This document shows positions 44,458 to 56,021 of a stretch of DNA of 64,000 nt, piece by piece. How positions within the stretch are numbered: position 1 is the stretch's first letter; each line of letters opens with the position of its first letter. The stretch comes from Immersiella caudata (lineage: Eukaryota > Ascomycota > Sordariomycetes > Sordariales > Lasiosphaeriaceae), in NCBI GenBank assembly GCA_030512335.1, contig JAULSU010000001.1:8370001-8434000 (forward strand), written 5' to 3'. The position numbers were made by a program, and so were the translations under genes. Under the pieces are notes generated by a model. It was not told the origin of the DNA, did no database searches, and was given only the letters and a program-made list of their open reading frames with translations.

Positions 44458-45551
44458 GTGGAGGGGTGATGGGAAGGTGCTGAGTACTGAGTGCCGAGTG
44501 CTGAGCGCTGAGTGCTGAGTGCTGAGTGAGAGAGGAGCTTGTTGTAGGAAGGGAGGAAGGGGGGGGGGGGGGCTTGGTGTTGCTTGTGCTGGTGAATCGG
44601 TACTGCTTGCCCTTCAAGGGTTGTGTAGGTAGTGGGAAACGTGCCTAACATGTAGCAGTAGATCCATGTGCTTGGCCATGAGACAAATCTAGGAGTTCAG
44701 TGTTGGAGAGTCTTTTCTTGGGGCGCTGTTTGAAGAAACTATTGGAAACTATGGTGTCGTAGGGAAGGAAAGTGACTTTGGGCGAGAGGTGACTTACTAA
44801 CACAGCAGTTGCATCTGCCGGAATATGGCACGACTCTGAATTCGAGCTCTTTCGCCGTGTTCCAGAAACATTGACCATCCCAAAGAAGAGTCCAGGGCAG
44901 ACTTGGCAGCAGGACTTGTGGGAAGCGCGCCAATCATCACTGATGCACGGCCTGCAACCACTGCAGTGCTGGGAACGTCTCGATGACAGCTCTCTCTCTC
45001 TCCTTTCTTGGTGAAAAAAATAAAACAGAATAAAACCAAAAAAAAAAAAAGAAATAAAAGCTGCCCCTTATTTTGTATCTTTTGATCCTAGCTATCCAAC
45101 AAACACCGTTTAAATTTGCATCGCGGCAGGCGCATCAAATTTCGACATCTGCCAACATCCAGATAAGCACAGACCAGTTCCCGTGCGTGCTTGCATCCCC
45201 GGATTGCTCTAGAAGGCCACCCCTGTCGCGCACCGCACCGAATAGGGGCAGGGGATCGTCGCGCCTCTTGCGCACGGGGCCTGCGATTCAAGCTTTCTGG
45301 GAATTCTGGGAAATCTGATTGTTGCGCGACGGGCAGCCCTGGTGCGCTCGGACTTCATTGTTGCCAGCTCCGACGACAAAACATGTTTAAACGCGTCTTT
45401 CCCCCACTGCGTCCGCCACGTTTCGCGGGGATTCCCACTGCCAATGCAACGCCAATTCTGCTTCAACGACGTCGACGTCCTGACATGAAGGCGTGACCAT
45501 GCGTGGGCGCGATAGAACCTATCGCTGCCGCCATCCATCTGCGCTTCGACC
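44458..45551. other. Intergenic with simple repeats
   Basis: Holds the 7-mer tandem at 44477-44530, a G14 run at 44559-44572 and an A-rich stretch near 45019-45055. No gene recognised. Confidence 0.5.
44477..44530. repeat. Heptamer tandem repeat (GCTGAGT)n
   Basis: About seven copies of GCTGAGT with point variants (GTACTGAGT, GCCGAGT, GCTGAGC), 20-75 bases after the stop of the membrane-protein gene. Confidence 0.75.
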
Positions 45552-47085
45552 ATGGCCGACTCGGGCTTGACGACATCCGGGGCGCCCCAGACGGTCCCAC
45601 CGGGGTTCAATCCAGACAAGTACGAGACGGCGCCGTTTCTCAATCACCGTTCCTCCCTCTTGGCGTTGACCATCTTCTTCATTGTGAGACGCCTGAATTC
45701 TCTGAGAAATTATGAATGCGACTGACTGTTACCAGGTCTTTTCGTGGACATGCTCTATCGCCCGGCTGCATGTCCGCTGCATTGTGCAGAGGGCTCCGGG
45801 GTGGGATGATTTCTTCATTGTACTCACCATGGTACGGTATCTCCGACATCCCAACAAGCCCATACTGACGCATCTTAGCTGTCTACGACCATGGGATCGG
45901 TTGCGCTTTGTATCAGTTCGTCCGCCCGGAGACTCAGTTGCTGCACCAGACTCACTTTCTGATCCACAACACGTTAGTGACCAACCTGGGCCTTGGGAGA
46001 CCCGTTTTCACCTTCTCGCCCCCCGAGCTGGAGGCGAACCTAAAGGTGAACTCCCTCAGCCTCTTCCCCCCCCCTCTCCGAAAGTGTGCTGACTCTTCAG
46101 GCTGTCTACATCACCATGGCAACTTATCCCCTCTCCAGCACCTTCATCAAAACCGCCCTCCTCCTCCAATACCTCCGCGTCCTCACCGGCCCCCGCATCC
46201 GCCTCCTCTGCAAAGCCATGCTCTTCATCGCAGTCTTGCTAGGCATAGGTTTTGCAATCTGCAGCTGGTTCGCTTGCTACCCCGTCGATGCCTTTTGGCA
46301 TCCAGACCGAAAGGCGGACGCCTTTTGCTGGGGGTTTGGCTCGCGCGAAACAAACGAGTTTCGACATGCTCTCCTTGGCCAAGTCATCGGCACGGCTGTT
46401 GCGGATTTTATCGTGTTTGTGATTCCCGTGCGGCTGTACTTCCAGCCGAACACGCCGCGGGCTACGCGGCTTAGTCTGTTGGGGTTGTTTTTCCTGGGGC
46501 TTTGGTACGTCGTCTCTCCTTCCTTCCCTCCTCCATAACCGGAATCACCACTAAACCCACATCAACAGCACAAACATGTGCTCCATCTGGCGCGTAATCT
46601 ACATCATCGAAACCACCGTAGCCAACAACGACTTCGACCCCCCCTGGGACAACCCCACCGCCATGGGTCTCGCCTCGTACGAAGTCCACCTAGCCGCCGT
46701 ATGCGCCGCCCTACCCGTGCTATGGCCCGTCCTCCGTGACACCTGGAATCGCATCTTTGTCACCCGCGAAGTGACAGTGACACACGAACACGGGGTTTTT
46801 GTGCCTAAGAATCCGCCCGCGCGGATGCAGATGCAGCAGGTTGATAGCGATGGGAACGGGGATGTGGAGATGCAGAGCAGTGCATCGCAGAGGGATTTGG
46901 TTAGGGAGGATGAGAATCCCGAGAAGGCGCCCGGGGCGGAGGATTGGAATCCGTTTGTGGGGGATGAGAGGACGGGGTTGGGGGAGACCGAGACGGTGGT
47001 TGAGACATTGAGGGGGAGGGGGTGGTTTGGGTGTAAAAGGGGGGCTCGGGAAAAGATGGGGTGGGGACTTGGGGTGAAAGGCTAG
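45552..47085 (+). CDS. Rhodopsin-fold (Pth11-like) integral membrane protein, one exon joint unresolved
   Basis: Fungal seven-helix membrane protein of the rhodopsin/Pth11 class. Exons: 45552-45683, 45736-45831, about 45879-46045, 46101-46504 and 46569-47085. Visible blocks: LLALTIFFI, then SIARLHVRCIV, GWDDFFIVLTM, LGLGRPVFTFSPPELE, TFIKTALLLQYLRVL, FACYPVDAFWHP and NMCSIWRVIYIIETT, and a 110-residue acidic tail. Four joints are in phase. The joint after FFIVLTM is not: the natural splice (GTACGG to TTAG) leads into LSTTMGSVALCIS and a stop, while the downstream frame (VYDHGIGCALYQF onward) needs one base more. Either the gene carries a one-base indel or the intron is unusual. No CFEM domain. 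Ligand unknown. Confidence 0.65.
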
Positions 47086-47709
47086 GGTTGGGTTTCTTCA
47101 AGGAAGGGAAAGGCGTTGGGATGGGATTTTATGTTGAAGTGATGAATGAGTACTTTACGATATTTTATTCACGATGCATGTACACGATGCTATTGTTGGC
47201 TGTGTGGGAGAAAATCCCTGGTTTGTGTTTTGCCGTCCAACTAAATGGACTCCTCTCCACGAACACAAAAGGAGGGGCTTCTACCCTTGAACAAGGTTTT
47301 GTATTGTAACTCTGATATAAGTGACTTGGCATAAGTGACTTGGCGGGGAGAAATCGTGAGCCGCGGAGTGGCGCAAGCGGTGCGATGCTGCAGAGTCGTC
47401 GCACTGCATGCAAAGAAACAGCGATGATTGGGCGGGACTTGCATACATCAATCAAGCGCTAGAACGGCCTGAGTCACCCCGGCGAGTTACAAAGAAACGG
47501 ACCATCAACAGCGCCGTCTTACCAGTTGTCTCAGACTCTGGGTTCTCGGCAACCTTCTACAAGACAACGTCGAGGTTGCGCCCCTTGCGACTCAGGACTC
47601 TGCGAATCGTAGGATTCTCACCCTCACACTCCTCCCATCGGTTGCCCTCCCCTTAACTCCAGCCATTCACGTGCAAGCAACTCCTCGAAACTCTCATCCC
47701 TTGGTAAAC
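47086..47709. other. No supported gene
   Basis: Intergenic; TTATATTCA-like and CT-rich stretches only. Confidence 0.5.
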
Positions 47710-48777
47710 ATGTCCGTAGGTGAAACCAACCGCGAGTCCCTCTCCGTGTGGAACGACATCGCCACGTACTGGGACACAAACTACGGCAAAGATGGCAATC
47801 TCTACTGGAAGGCTCTTCAGGAGCCCTCCATCGAGCGGCTTCTAGCAGACAAGTTTGCCGAAGCGAAGACGGGAGAAGTCCGAGCCCTTGATCTGGCAAC
47901 CGGAAACGGGATTGTTGCGCGTCTGATGGCCGGCCGTGGAGTGCATGTCCTTGCGACGGATGGTTCTGATGAGATGCTGAAGATTGCAGCGGGGCATGTG
48001 GAAAAGGGGATGAAGGTGGCCTTCCGGAAGTTGGATGTGACGAGTGATGAGGATTTTGAGCGGTTGATTGGGGAGGAGGAACAGGCGGTATGACGTCTCA
48101 ACTTTGCTGAGACCTTTCACCATACCAAGCTGAGTATAGGAACTGGTTTTTTTTTTGCGCCGCTGACATTGAAAGAGCTCTGCCGGTTTCGACATCGTCA
48201 CCATCAACATGGCCATCATGGACATCCCCACCATCGATCCGCTTGCACGCGCTCTACCGAAGCTTCTAGCCAAGGATGGCGTGTACGTGCTACCTACCTC
48301 CCTTGATCCCCAAACGTCATTCTTACCAAAATTGACAGCTTCATGGCAACCATCCTCCACCCCGTCTTCACCACAAACAACGCAGCCCGCAAGATCGAAA
48401 TCGCCTTTGACAAAGATGGCAACCAACGGGTGACCCGCTCCAAGGTGATCACCAAGTACCTTTCCGTGCCGCCTTACAAGGGTTGGGCTGTCCCCGGTCA
48501 GCCTAAAATGCAGGTGAGTTCTCGAAAGCCCCCCTCTTGGCTGAACGGAACAGCGGAAATCTCGAGATAGGTACTGAGAACGGATGCGCAGCTCTATTTC
48601 CACCGTCCAATGGGCGAGCTCTTCAGCACCTTCTTCCGTAGCGGGCTTGCGATGGATGGGATGGAGGAGCTAGCGTTTACGGAGGAGCATGCTAGCCGTG
48701 ATCGGTTGGAGGCTAGTGTCAACTACACGCAGCTGCCGATGATTTTGTCGTGGAGGATGAGGCGGGCCGCGAATTAA
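47710..48777 (+). CDS. Class I SAM-dependent methyltransferase
   Basis: Four exons (47710-48087, 48176-48282, 48339-48513, 48592-48777) splice in phase to 281 residues; introns are 88, 56 and 78 bp. Motif I is VRALDLATGNGIVARLM, followed by the acidic end of strand 2 (VLATDGSDEML) and AFRKLDVTSDED. Exon 2 brings FDIVTINMAIMDI (motif IV/post-II region). The remainder is a substrate-cap region with FMATILHPVF and a conserved end, NYTQLPMILSWRMRR. It resembles small-molecule methyltransferases often seen near secondary-metabolite genes, but no such cluster is present. Intron 1 contains a T10 run. Substrate unknown. Confidence 0.8.
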
Positions 48778-50264
48778 GGGGCTGATGCTTTCCTCATTGT
48801 GACTGAGAGTTCTCAATGGGTTCGGGTTGTCACGAGTGTGCTATCTACCTCCGAGGGAATCACCCGGCCATCCCCTCTCCATATTTAAACTCTATCAAAT
48901 GACTCGTACCGGTTTTAAGCGGCGAGTACTCTTCTCCTGCGCAACAATGCCAAGTTGGTCTCCTTTTATGAGTCGCCACTTGACGCAGATAGTTTATCAC
49001 AAGAGGGAGACTACGGGGGGGGGGGGGGGGGGGTGTTGAGAGGTTAGTGAATTGTATTGGGCAGGAGTGTGTGAATCGGGAGTTGAAGCCGCAGCAGAAT
49101 TATGTGATTGAGGAGGTGATACGGGTAACCAGGTTTAATGGGGGGGGGGGGGGGGAGGGAATTGGGATTGTGGGGGTGTATGTGGTTGTGGACAAGTCGG
49201 AGGGGCCGCTGGCATCAAGGTGGCGGATCGGATTCCTTGGGCGAAGGAACATCTTGCTACCGAGGCGGGTGCGGAGGCCATGGAGAGGGGGTATCAGGCC
49301 GCCAATAACGGGCATGTAAAGGAAGGAGAGGAAGTGGTGCACCCGTTGTAAGCTCTATCTCCCCTTATCTCTCTCTCTCTCTTTCTTTTTCTTTCGGTTT
49401 CCCCCCGAGGTGAGGATATGTTGGTAGTGGACCCGAGGCTAATCTATTTTGTAGCAGGGGAAAGAACAGGAAAACTTCTTGCATTCAATCTCTATCTTAA
49501 GAATGAGCCGAGAGACACGTTACGAGGATTGTCCCTCGATGGTTGAAAGGATATCCGTCAGCGGCTTGAGTCCTCACTTTCTTTTTTTCTTTTTTTTTTT
49601 TCTTTTTTTCTTTTTTTTTCTTTTTCTTCTTTTTTTTTCCTTTTTTGCTTTTTTTCTTTTTTCTTTTCCTTTTGTTTTTCTTTTCTTTTCTTTTTTTGTT
49701 CATGCGAGAACCCTAGCAAGTCCATATGAGATACCTTACGCTTATGGTCTTGCCCTTCCACTTAGAGATTGCCGTCGAGCAAAAAAGAGAAAACGGAGGT
49801 CGTGGCGATGTGACGATGCATGTGGTCTGTCCCGATTGTGTGGTTCCCACCCCGGAACCTACCGACCCCGCGTGCATTTCTTAAACGCTTGCTGAGTCAG
49901 GGCTTCCCAGCTGAGTGGTCGGGCCGGCCCCCTTTTTTTTCATTTTTTGGGGGCCACCGTCACACCGATGTTCCAGTGGCGCACCCCGGAGTCTGGCCCT
50001 GACCCCTGTCTGACTCGCCATCGACCAATCATCCCCAGCTGACTAGCAGCTACTCCAGACCGGCCGCAGCAATTTTGCGTGAGGGGGCGACATCGAAATC
50101 TTTTTCCTGCATTCTTTCGGAGTCAGCTCAGCAATAACCTGTTTGGTTCCCCGCTGAACACGCCAGCCTTCGAGATCTTTTGACGTTCCACTGCATTTTT
50201 GTCGCCCATGGCATCGCCTAACTGCTGGCAACTGGCGACGTGACGGGCAAATGACCACGTCGCC
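48778..50264. other. Long intergenic region rich in homopolymer tracts
   Basis: Contains G19 at 49015-49033, G16 at 49140-49155 and a T-rich homopyrimidine tract at 49578-49700. A possible coding scrap lies at 49185-49350 (see findings). No full gene supported. Confidence 0.5.
49578..49700. repeat. 123 bp homopyrimidine tract
   Basis: Almost pure T with scattered C on the plus strand, broken by only a few purines (G near 49647, 49674 and 49698). Confidence 0.8.
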
Positions 50265-51507
50265 ATGTCCAGCACCACTGGAACCGCTCCTGCGCCCCCT
50301 GTCGAGAGCGGGACAGACGACCCGCTGTCAAAATATTTCCCCGGACTCGTCATCGACCACAGCCAAGACCATGCGTCGTACCAGGCGAACCTTATCGCTT
50401 GCAGCGTCATCACCTGGGCCGCCGCCGCGGTTTTCGTCGCTACGAGATACTACACGCGGCAGTTGCTATTGCGTGTCTGGTCGTGGGAGGACTGGATCAT
50501 TGTCCTGTCGCTGTTGCTGTCCACGCTGTGCTCGGCTAGTATTACCATTCGTCAGTCCCCCCCAACACACACTTGGTGGCCCATCCTACGACTGACACCT
50601 CGCAGAAGCAGCATTGGGCGTAGGGAGGCACATCTGGACAGTTCCACCCCAGAACGCCACCCCCCTTGCCATGGCAGGATGGTTCACGCTGCTCTTCTAC
50701 TTCCTCTCCCTCTGGGCAACCAAGCTCTCCATCCTCATGCTCTACCGTCGCATGCTCGTTTACTCCTGGGTAAAAGTCTCAACGACCGTTCTGTTCACCA
50801 TCACCATCTTCTTCGGCCTCTGGACGATCATCACCGTCTTCACAGCCTGTGTTCCCCTTACTGCCTTTTGGGACAGGAGCGTCAAGGGCATCTGCCACGA
50901 GAATCGCTGGTACGCGACCACCTCGGCAATGCACATCTCGACCGAATTCTTCATATACATCCTGCCCATGCCCGCCATCAGGACGCTTCGATTGCGGTTC
51001 AGATTGAGGATATTGCTCTTCTCCCTCTTCGGTTTTGGATTTTTGTGCGCATCCCCACCCCTCACATGCAACTAGAGGGCATCACTAACACCCCCCCTCC
51101 CCCCCCCCCCCAGACTCTGTGTGATATCCATCCTCCGAATGGTCAACCTGGTGATGAACTCCAACGCTGTGGATTTCACCTGGGATTTCGCAACCCCGAC
51201 ATCCTGGGCGATAATCGAAGTCAACTTTTCCATCATCTGCGCTTGCGTCATGACGTTGAAGCCGTTGATCGTCAAGATTTTTCCTGGGCTTGCGGAAGCG
51301 CGGCTGTCATCGAGTGATAGGGATCAGAGCTGGGACATGCAGAATCATCCGCCTACGATTGGCACCAAGCCGATGAGGACGCCGCTGCGGATTGAAGATG
51401 AGTCGGTGGGAGGGGGGTTTAGGAGCGATGATGGGGATTTGGGCGGGGATCGGAGTGCTGCTGGAGACCTCAGGCGACGGAATAGTCATGGCGTCGACCC
51501 AGGATGA
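50265..51507 (+). CDS. Rhodopsin-fold (Pth11-like) receptor
   Basis: Plasma-membrane seven-helix protein of the fungal rhodopsin/Pth11 class. Three exons (50265-50550, 50606-51044, 51114-51507) splice in phase to 372 residues; introns are 55 and 69 bp. Seven helices can be placed: ANLIACSVITWAAAAVFVAT, WIIVLSLLLSTL, GWFTLLFYFLSLWATKLS, LFTITIFFGLWTIITVF, SAMHISTEFFIYILPM, ILLFSLFGFGFLLCVISI and AIIEVNFSIICACVMTL. Class markers ALGVGRHIWTVPP after helix 2 and SWEDWIIV are present. Intron 2 ends in a C13 polypyrimidine tract. The tail is hydrophilic, about 75 residues. It converges with a CFEM-bearing relative at 51843. Ligand unknown. Confidence 0.82.
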
Positions 51508-51842
51508 GGGGCGACGGGAGGTTTGATGATGGAAGCAGCGCAGAGAACCTGTTGAGGATGAGGCACAGCAATCTCGTCAAAAGGCAGGTATCTTTCCCGA
51601 TGGGGAAAACCTTGAAAATGAAAGAACAAACGGACCTCTCTAATCAATGAACCAGGATTGCATATCGCCTTGGCGCTTCCCTTTGTAGAAGCAACAGAGG
51701 CGGGGACAGAGATAGCGGTGCTGGCGTCGAGTTTGTTTTTGGTGAGGGGGAGGGGCAAAGCTTACGCTACAGCATGGCCAAGGGCATTTGGCGGAGGGGG
51801 AACTCCCAAGTATGGACGTGCATGTAAGGGGGCCAGTGCTAC

Positions 51843-53592
51843 TTAATTCCTCCTTTCTTCCTCCCCTGACGTGTTCCCCTCCACCAGTGCCGTTGCGCTC
51901 GCCGAGCAGCTCTGATTTCCCGCGTGCGACGAGCCCTGCGGCGATTCAACACCCGAAACTCGGATCCCCTGTGTTGGGCCACCTCCAGACACGCCTTCCT
52001 GCCTCGGGGAGCCCGTCATGCCCTTACCAGCCGTTGCGCCTTTGACGGAATGGTGGGTTGATGGCACAGTGCCCATTTCGTAGTTGGGTGTCGTGTCGAC
52101 CATCCTGGGAAGCATCCTCCGGAGAAGAAGTCTCAGCGAGGGCAGACACGGGCAGATAACACCAGCGTTGAGCTCGATGCCGGACCAGAGGCAGACGTCT
52201 ACTATATCCTCTATGCTTTGGCGTCAGTTTCTTTTCTTTTCTTCTTCCCCCTTTTTGTTCTTTTCCTTTTGGGTCAGAAAAAGACCAAAACCGCACTTAC
52301 TGGTCGGATTCACCCCCCTAGTAAACATATTAATAGTCTTGAGCCTCACAAGACTTACAATGACCACGGCAATCCCAACGCTGAGCATCACGCCTCCCAT
52401 CATCTTTTTCTTCCAGTGCAGCCTGAGCGCTAGCAACTGCGGAAACGGCAACACGAGTAGCCACATATCGAAAAGAATACCCGAGATGGCCGCCACCCAC
52501 GCGAGTATGTTGACGTTTCCGCAGTGTCCATCGCGATTCTCATCGTGCTCCCACAGGTGCCAGAAGAAATTGATAGGCTGGCACTGGAAAACGACGGCGA
52601 GGAAGAAGGCGAGGTTGTAGACGACGTTGGCGATGAGGGTGGCGATGAGGATTCTGGCGAGGCGATTGCTTGAGGGCAGGTGGAAGACGCGCAGGTAGAA
52701 CAGGATGACGGAGGCGCGGATGAGGAAGCGGGCTGTGGTGTATAGGAGCATGTTGATGAAGAAGGTCCGCAGGATTGCGGTGATGTTTTCAAAGGGGACG
52801 GACCATATCTCCTTGCCCATTCCCAGGTTGGTAGCTGCTGGGAGTTAGCTGTTAACATCCCGGTTGCTAGGGATTGGAAGAAGGGGAGGAACCTTGGGTG
52901 TTGAGCACGGTGAATGCAACGCAGCAGCCCTGTTACGCACCAGACTTTAGCGATGAAACCTCGGATGGGAACGATATGCGGCAGACGTACCATAGCCAAC
53001 ATCGCACATAGGTCATCCCACCAAAAGTACGCCTTCGTCAACACTCTGGCCAGGACACGAAGCGCGACCGCGACTCCGGCCAAGCCGATGGACAATGCCA
53101 TGACGGGGACAATACGGCCATCCCCATGCACCTCGACGCCACAGAGGTGCGATGTGAGATTCTTCGTCGCTGTTAACCGCCATCAGCCGCCATCAGCATC
53201 AGATCATGGTGCCATTGAGTCAAAAAAAAAAAAAAGAACAATGCTGACTCAAAATCTCTTTCACGGAGCATGCCCCCTCAACACACAGTGAGGTCTGCCG
53301 TTGCAGCGCACCGCTTGGGCACAGACAAGCAACATCCGTCGTGTTGCAACCCGAGCTAGTCAGCAAGTCCCGGAGACACGACAACTGTTCCAACCGTTCA
53401 GTTAAGCCGCACATAGCATCCCCGCCCAATACTGGTATCTCTTACCGCGCACGCCGGTAATAGTTCACCCAGTCCACCAGGAAGCGACGGCGTTGACTGA
53501 GCCGCCACAATAGCTCCATTCGACACAAGAGCACTGAAAACGAAGCCGATGATGGCGACGGCGGCGGCGCCGTTCTTTCGGAACACCATCAT
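51843..53592 (-). CDS. CFEM-domain Pth11-like GPCR
   Basis: Pth11-class receptor with an extracellular CFEM domain, the group that includes the Magnaporthe surface sensor PTH11. The signal peptide starts at 53592 (MMVFRKNGAAAVAIIGFVF). Exon 1 ends LPACA and a 61 bp intron leads to LSCLRDLLTSSGCNTTDVAC, LCPSGALQR and CVEGACSVKEIL: eight Cys in CFEM order. Further exons give HLCGVEVHGDGRIV, YFWWDDLCAML, TNLGMGKEIWSVPFENI, INMLLYTTARFLIRASVILF, FQCQPINFFWH and MWLLVLPFPQL. The last exon (from about 52215) gives the WSGIELNAGVICPC block and a Ser/Gly tail. The final joint (GTAAGT donor at 52300, CTGAC-CAAAG acceptor at 52216) is one base out of phase, so the 3' end is uncertain or frameshifted. 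Intron 2 holds an A13 run. Confidence 0.72.
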
Positions 53593-54307
53593 GGGGCGGG
53601 AGTAGGCGAGTGGGTCGCGTGGTCTCCTTCTTGGTGTTTCCTAAATATTGAAAGGGAAGCAAAGAGCTGTCAACCGAGCGGACACTGGTGCCTCAAGTCG
53701 GACGAGTAAGAGAATGGGAGACGGGCCCAGACACACGCGCAAACATCCACGGGCAGCTGGGAAAAAAAAGCCACAGCTTTTCAGCATCTTCGCCGCGGCC
53801 GGCAGGCATATTTCCCACGCATCTTCTGCCGAGGCGGAGAATGAAAAGGATGGCCGGGGGTGGTGCAGTTTCGGGATTTGACGGTGTGCGGGGTGCAGTA
53901 GCGCCGTCAGTCTCGCAGCCATCAAAGGCATGGCAACGGCGATGGTTCCCAGTTCAGGCGGTCGTCGAGATGCGGGTTTCTTCCATTGTTGGGACGGGTC
54001 AGGAGTCTCCTGCGCCAAGTCAGGGGTGATGGGGATCGTTGTTGCTTTGGTGGCCGAGGCACATGTGAAGAAGAATCTCGGCCGCCGCGACGGTGATGAT
54101 TGGTGGGCGCGGTGAGTGCGGTGGAGCGTGCGCGGGGTGTTAGCCAAGGCGACAACTTGTACTGCGGTGCCGCCAGTTCTCTGTTCAAGACTTTTCTTCT
54201 TGCCGCAAAGTGTCGTCTGTCACGTCAGTGATGCGATGAGAGTCCACCTGCAACGTAGTTGGGAGTGGGCACTTCTTGGGAGAATAACCGGTCCATTATC
54301 GTGCAAA
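53593..54307. other. No supported gene
   Basis: Open frames of 60-170 codons exist on both strands, but none has recognisable sequence. Confidence 0.45.
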
Positions 54308-55432
54308 TCATCCGTCACGAAACCCCTCGACGCCCTTGCAAACCTCAAACTTCTCTCGCGCAGCAGGGTCAACACATAGTTGAAGTACCGAAATATCATA
54401 CTGCCTCAACGACAGCTCATACTGCTTCGCGCTGTACACCGTAGCCGCTACACCAACCGCAATACTGACCAATGTGAGCAATCCAACTGCTGTTGCTATC
54501 CAAAAAGTGGCAAATTGCAAGAGATTATCCCCCTTTCTGCTGAGCTTCAGCTGCCGGATGCCAACAGCCGGGCCCGAGGAGATGTAGACGAGGTCCGCGA
54601 TACGGCTTCTCCAGTACGAGTAGTCGCTGAGTTTGAGCTTTCGTGTTCTGTTGCACATGCCGAGGCCGTAGAAGGGTCTTTTGTGCTTTGCGAGGAGCCT
54701 TTTCGTTCCGTCGTCTTGAAATGGGAAGAGGAGGTTTAAAGTGTCGATGGCTTCGCCGAGGACGTCTTGGGGGATTGGGGAAGATCCGCCGAGACGTAGG
54801 TGGTTGTGAAGACTGATTTTGTGTTCGTAGATGGTGATGGTTTTGTGCTTCCAGTCGATGGTCAGATGAGAAGCAAGGTTGTCTGTCCAGATGATGGTAT
54901 ACCCATGGTAGGCTACCAGATGGTCGGCTTTGAGGTCGGGATCGATGTTTTCGTCTGACACGGGAGTTCGACACTGTTCTTGTTCGAGACTGTTGAAGTG
55001 GGATTGGATCACCTCGGCCAGCGTTCGCTTTGCGGGCCAGGCGAGAAGTCCGGGGCGCCGTAAGTCCAACGAACTAATGTCAAGGGTCAACCAAATACGG
55101 ACGGCAATGTCGACTGATCGCATTAGTTTGTCTTCAGATGGTTCGGAGGTTGTCAGGGCCCGGGCGGCGTCCAGGGCGTCGGCTCTCGAGAGATCGCCCT
55201 CGATGGCCGTCAAGCTCCCAACCAGCGAGGCAATGCCCCGGTGGCCAGCCATGGCGAAGAAGTCGATGTTTTCGTCCATGACTGCCAGCTCACGGTCGAA
55301 GTAGTCGCAGAGCCTGACATACTGCTTTTGCATGTTGCGATACTCGGCGGGCGATAGAGCGGGCCAAACTGCCGCCACCAACTTATGGTTATGGGGTCGT
55401 GGCTCCATTGAAGATTCTACGTTGAACGGCAT
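54308..55432 (-). CDS. Hypothetical protein with C-terminal transmembrane segment
   Basis: 374 residues, one exon, family not recognised. The N-terminal 250 residues are mixed alpha/beta without repeats (WPALSPAEYRNMQKQYV, DLSRADALDAARALTT). A middle part contains YHGYTIIWTDNLASHLTIDW and IDTLNLLFPFQDDGTKRLL. One hydrophobic helix near residues 310-335 (FATFWIATAVGLLTLVSIAV) is followed by QYELSLRQYDISVLQLC, a short tail ending in charged residues. Proteins with this end are common in Pezizomycotina genomes, but I know of no function. The long clean frame, codon bias and single helix make it a likely real gene. Confidence 0.65.
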   Translation of the reverse strand: MPFNVESSMEPRPHNHKLVAAVWPALSPAEYRNMQKQYVRLCDYFDRELAVMDENIDFFAMAGHRGIASLVGSLTAIEGDLSRADALDAARALTTSEPSEDKLMRSVDIAVRIWLTLDISSLDLRRPGLLAWPAKRTLAEVIQSHFNSLEQEQCRTPVSDENIDPDLKADHLVAYHGYTIIWTDNLASHLTIDWKHKTITIYEHKISLHNHLRLGGSSPIPQDVLGEAIDTLNLLFPFQDDGTKRLLAKHKRPFYGLGMCNRTRKLKLSDYSYWRSRIADLVYISSGPAVGIRQLKLSRKGDNLLQFATFWIATAVGLLTLVSIAVGVAATVYSAKQYELSLRQYDISVLQLCVDPAAREKFEVCKGVEGFRDG

Positions 55433-56021
55433 TGAGGCCAGTGGATGGCGACTTAGGAGCTGCTAGGTGATGGATTTAGGTGAGTCTTGGAAATCGGCGA
55501 AAACGGGGACGAGATCGCGCATAATGCGGCGTGTGTGTGCAAAGCCTCACCCGATTCCCCATTTTGGCGGAATTCAGTTGGGCACGCATTGTGTCTGGGC
55601 GATGGTGTGGTGCTCGACCTATCACAGCCCCAGCGCTTGAGGGCAGTCGCAGTGTGGGAGCACAACGGCGCCACAAACATTGGCAGGTCGGCGCAATGAA
55701 TTTGAGGCCAATCGGGAAGCAGATCTGAAGAGCACCGCCCCGACGCCGTCCCTGGGGCGTGCATGCGATGAAACTGCAGCTGGCTGGCAGGTGGAGGTAA
55801 TGGGCCGCGACTTCCTCATTTTCCAATTCTGTCTGCTGCGGCGGCCTCCGTTGTTCCTTCCTTTTCGGTTCTGGCTCTTGAGGAAAGCCACCTGTTCTAG
55901 CTCTCGTATTTGAAACCCTCCGTCGGGGAACAGCTCCATTCCGCGACTCTAAAATCTTCCTAGCGGGACGAAATCGACACCATCATCGATATCATACGTA
56001 AACTTGTTCTGACGACCGAAG
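55433..56021. other. No supported gene
   Basis: Divergent spacer between the tail-anchored hypothetical and the protease-like gene; nothing recognised. Confidence 0.5.

Noticed and set aside
44354..44651. Two Ser/His-rich minus ORFs
   Set aside because: Produced by the heptamer tandem repeat and the G14 run.
49497..49761. Lys-rich minus ORFs
   Set aside because: Direct translation of the homopyrimidine tract; no biological protein expected.
53641..54147. 168-codon minus ORF
   Set aside because: No motif and biased Pro/Arg/Ala composition; no supporting context.
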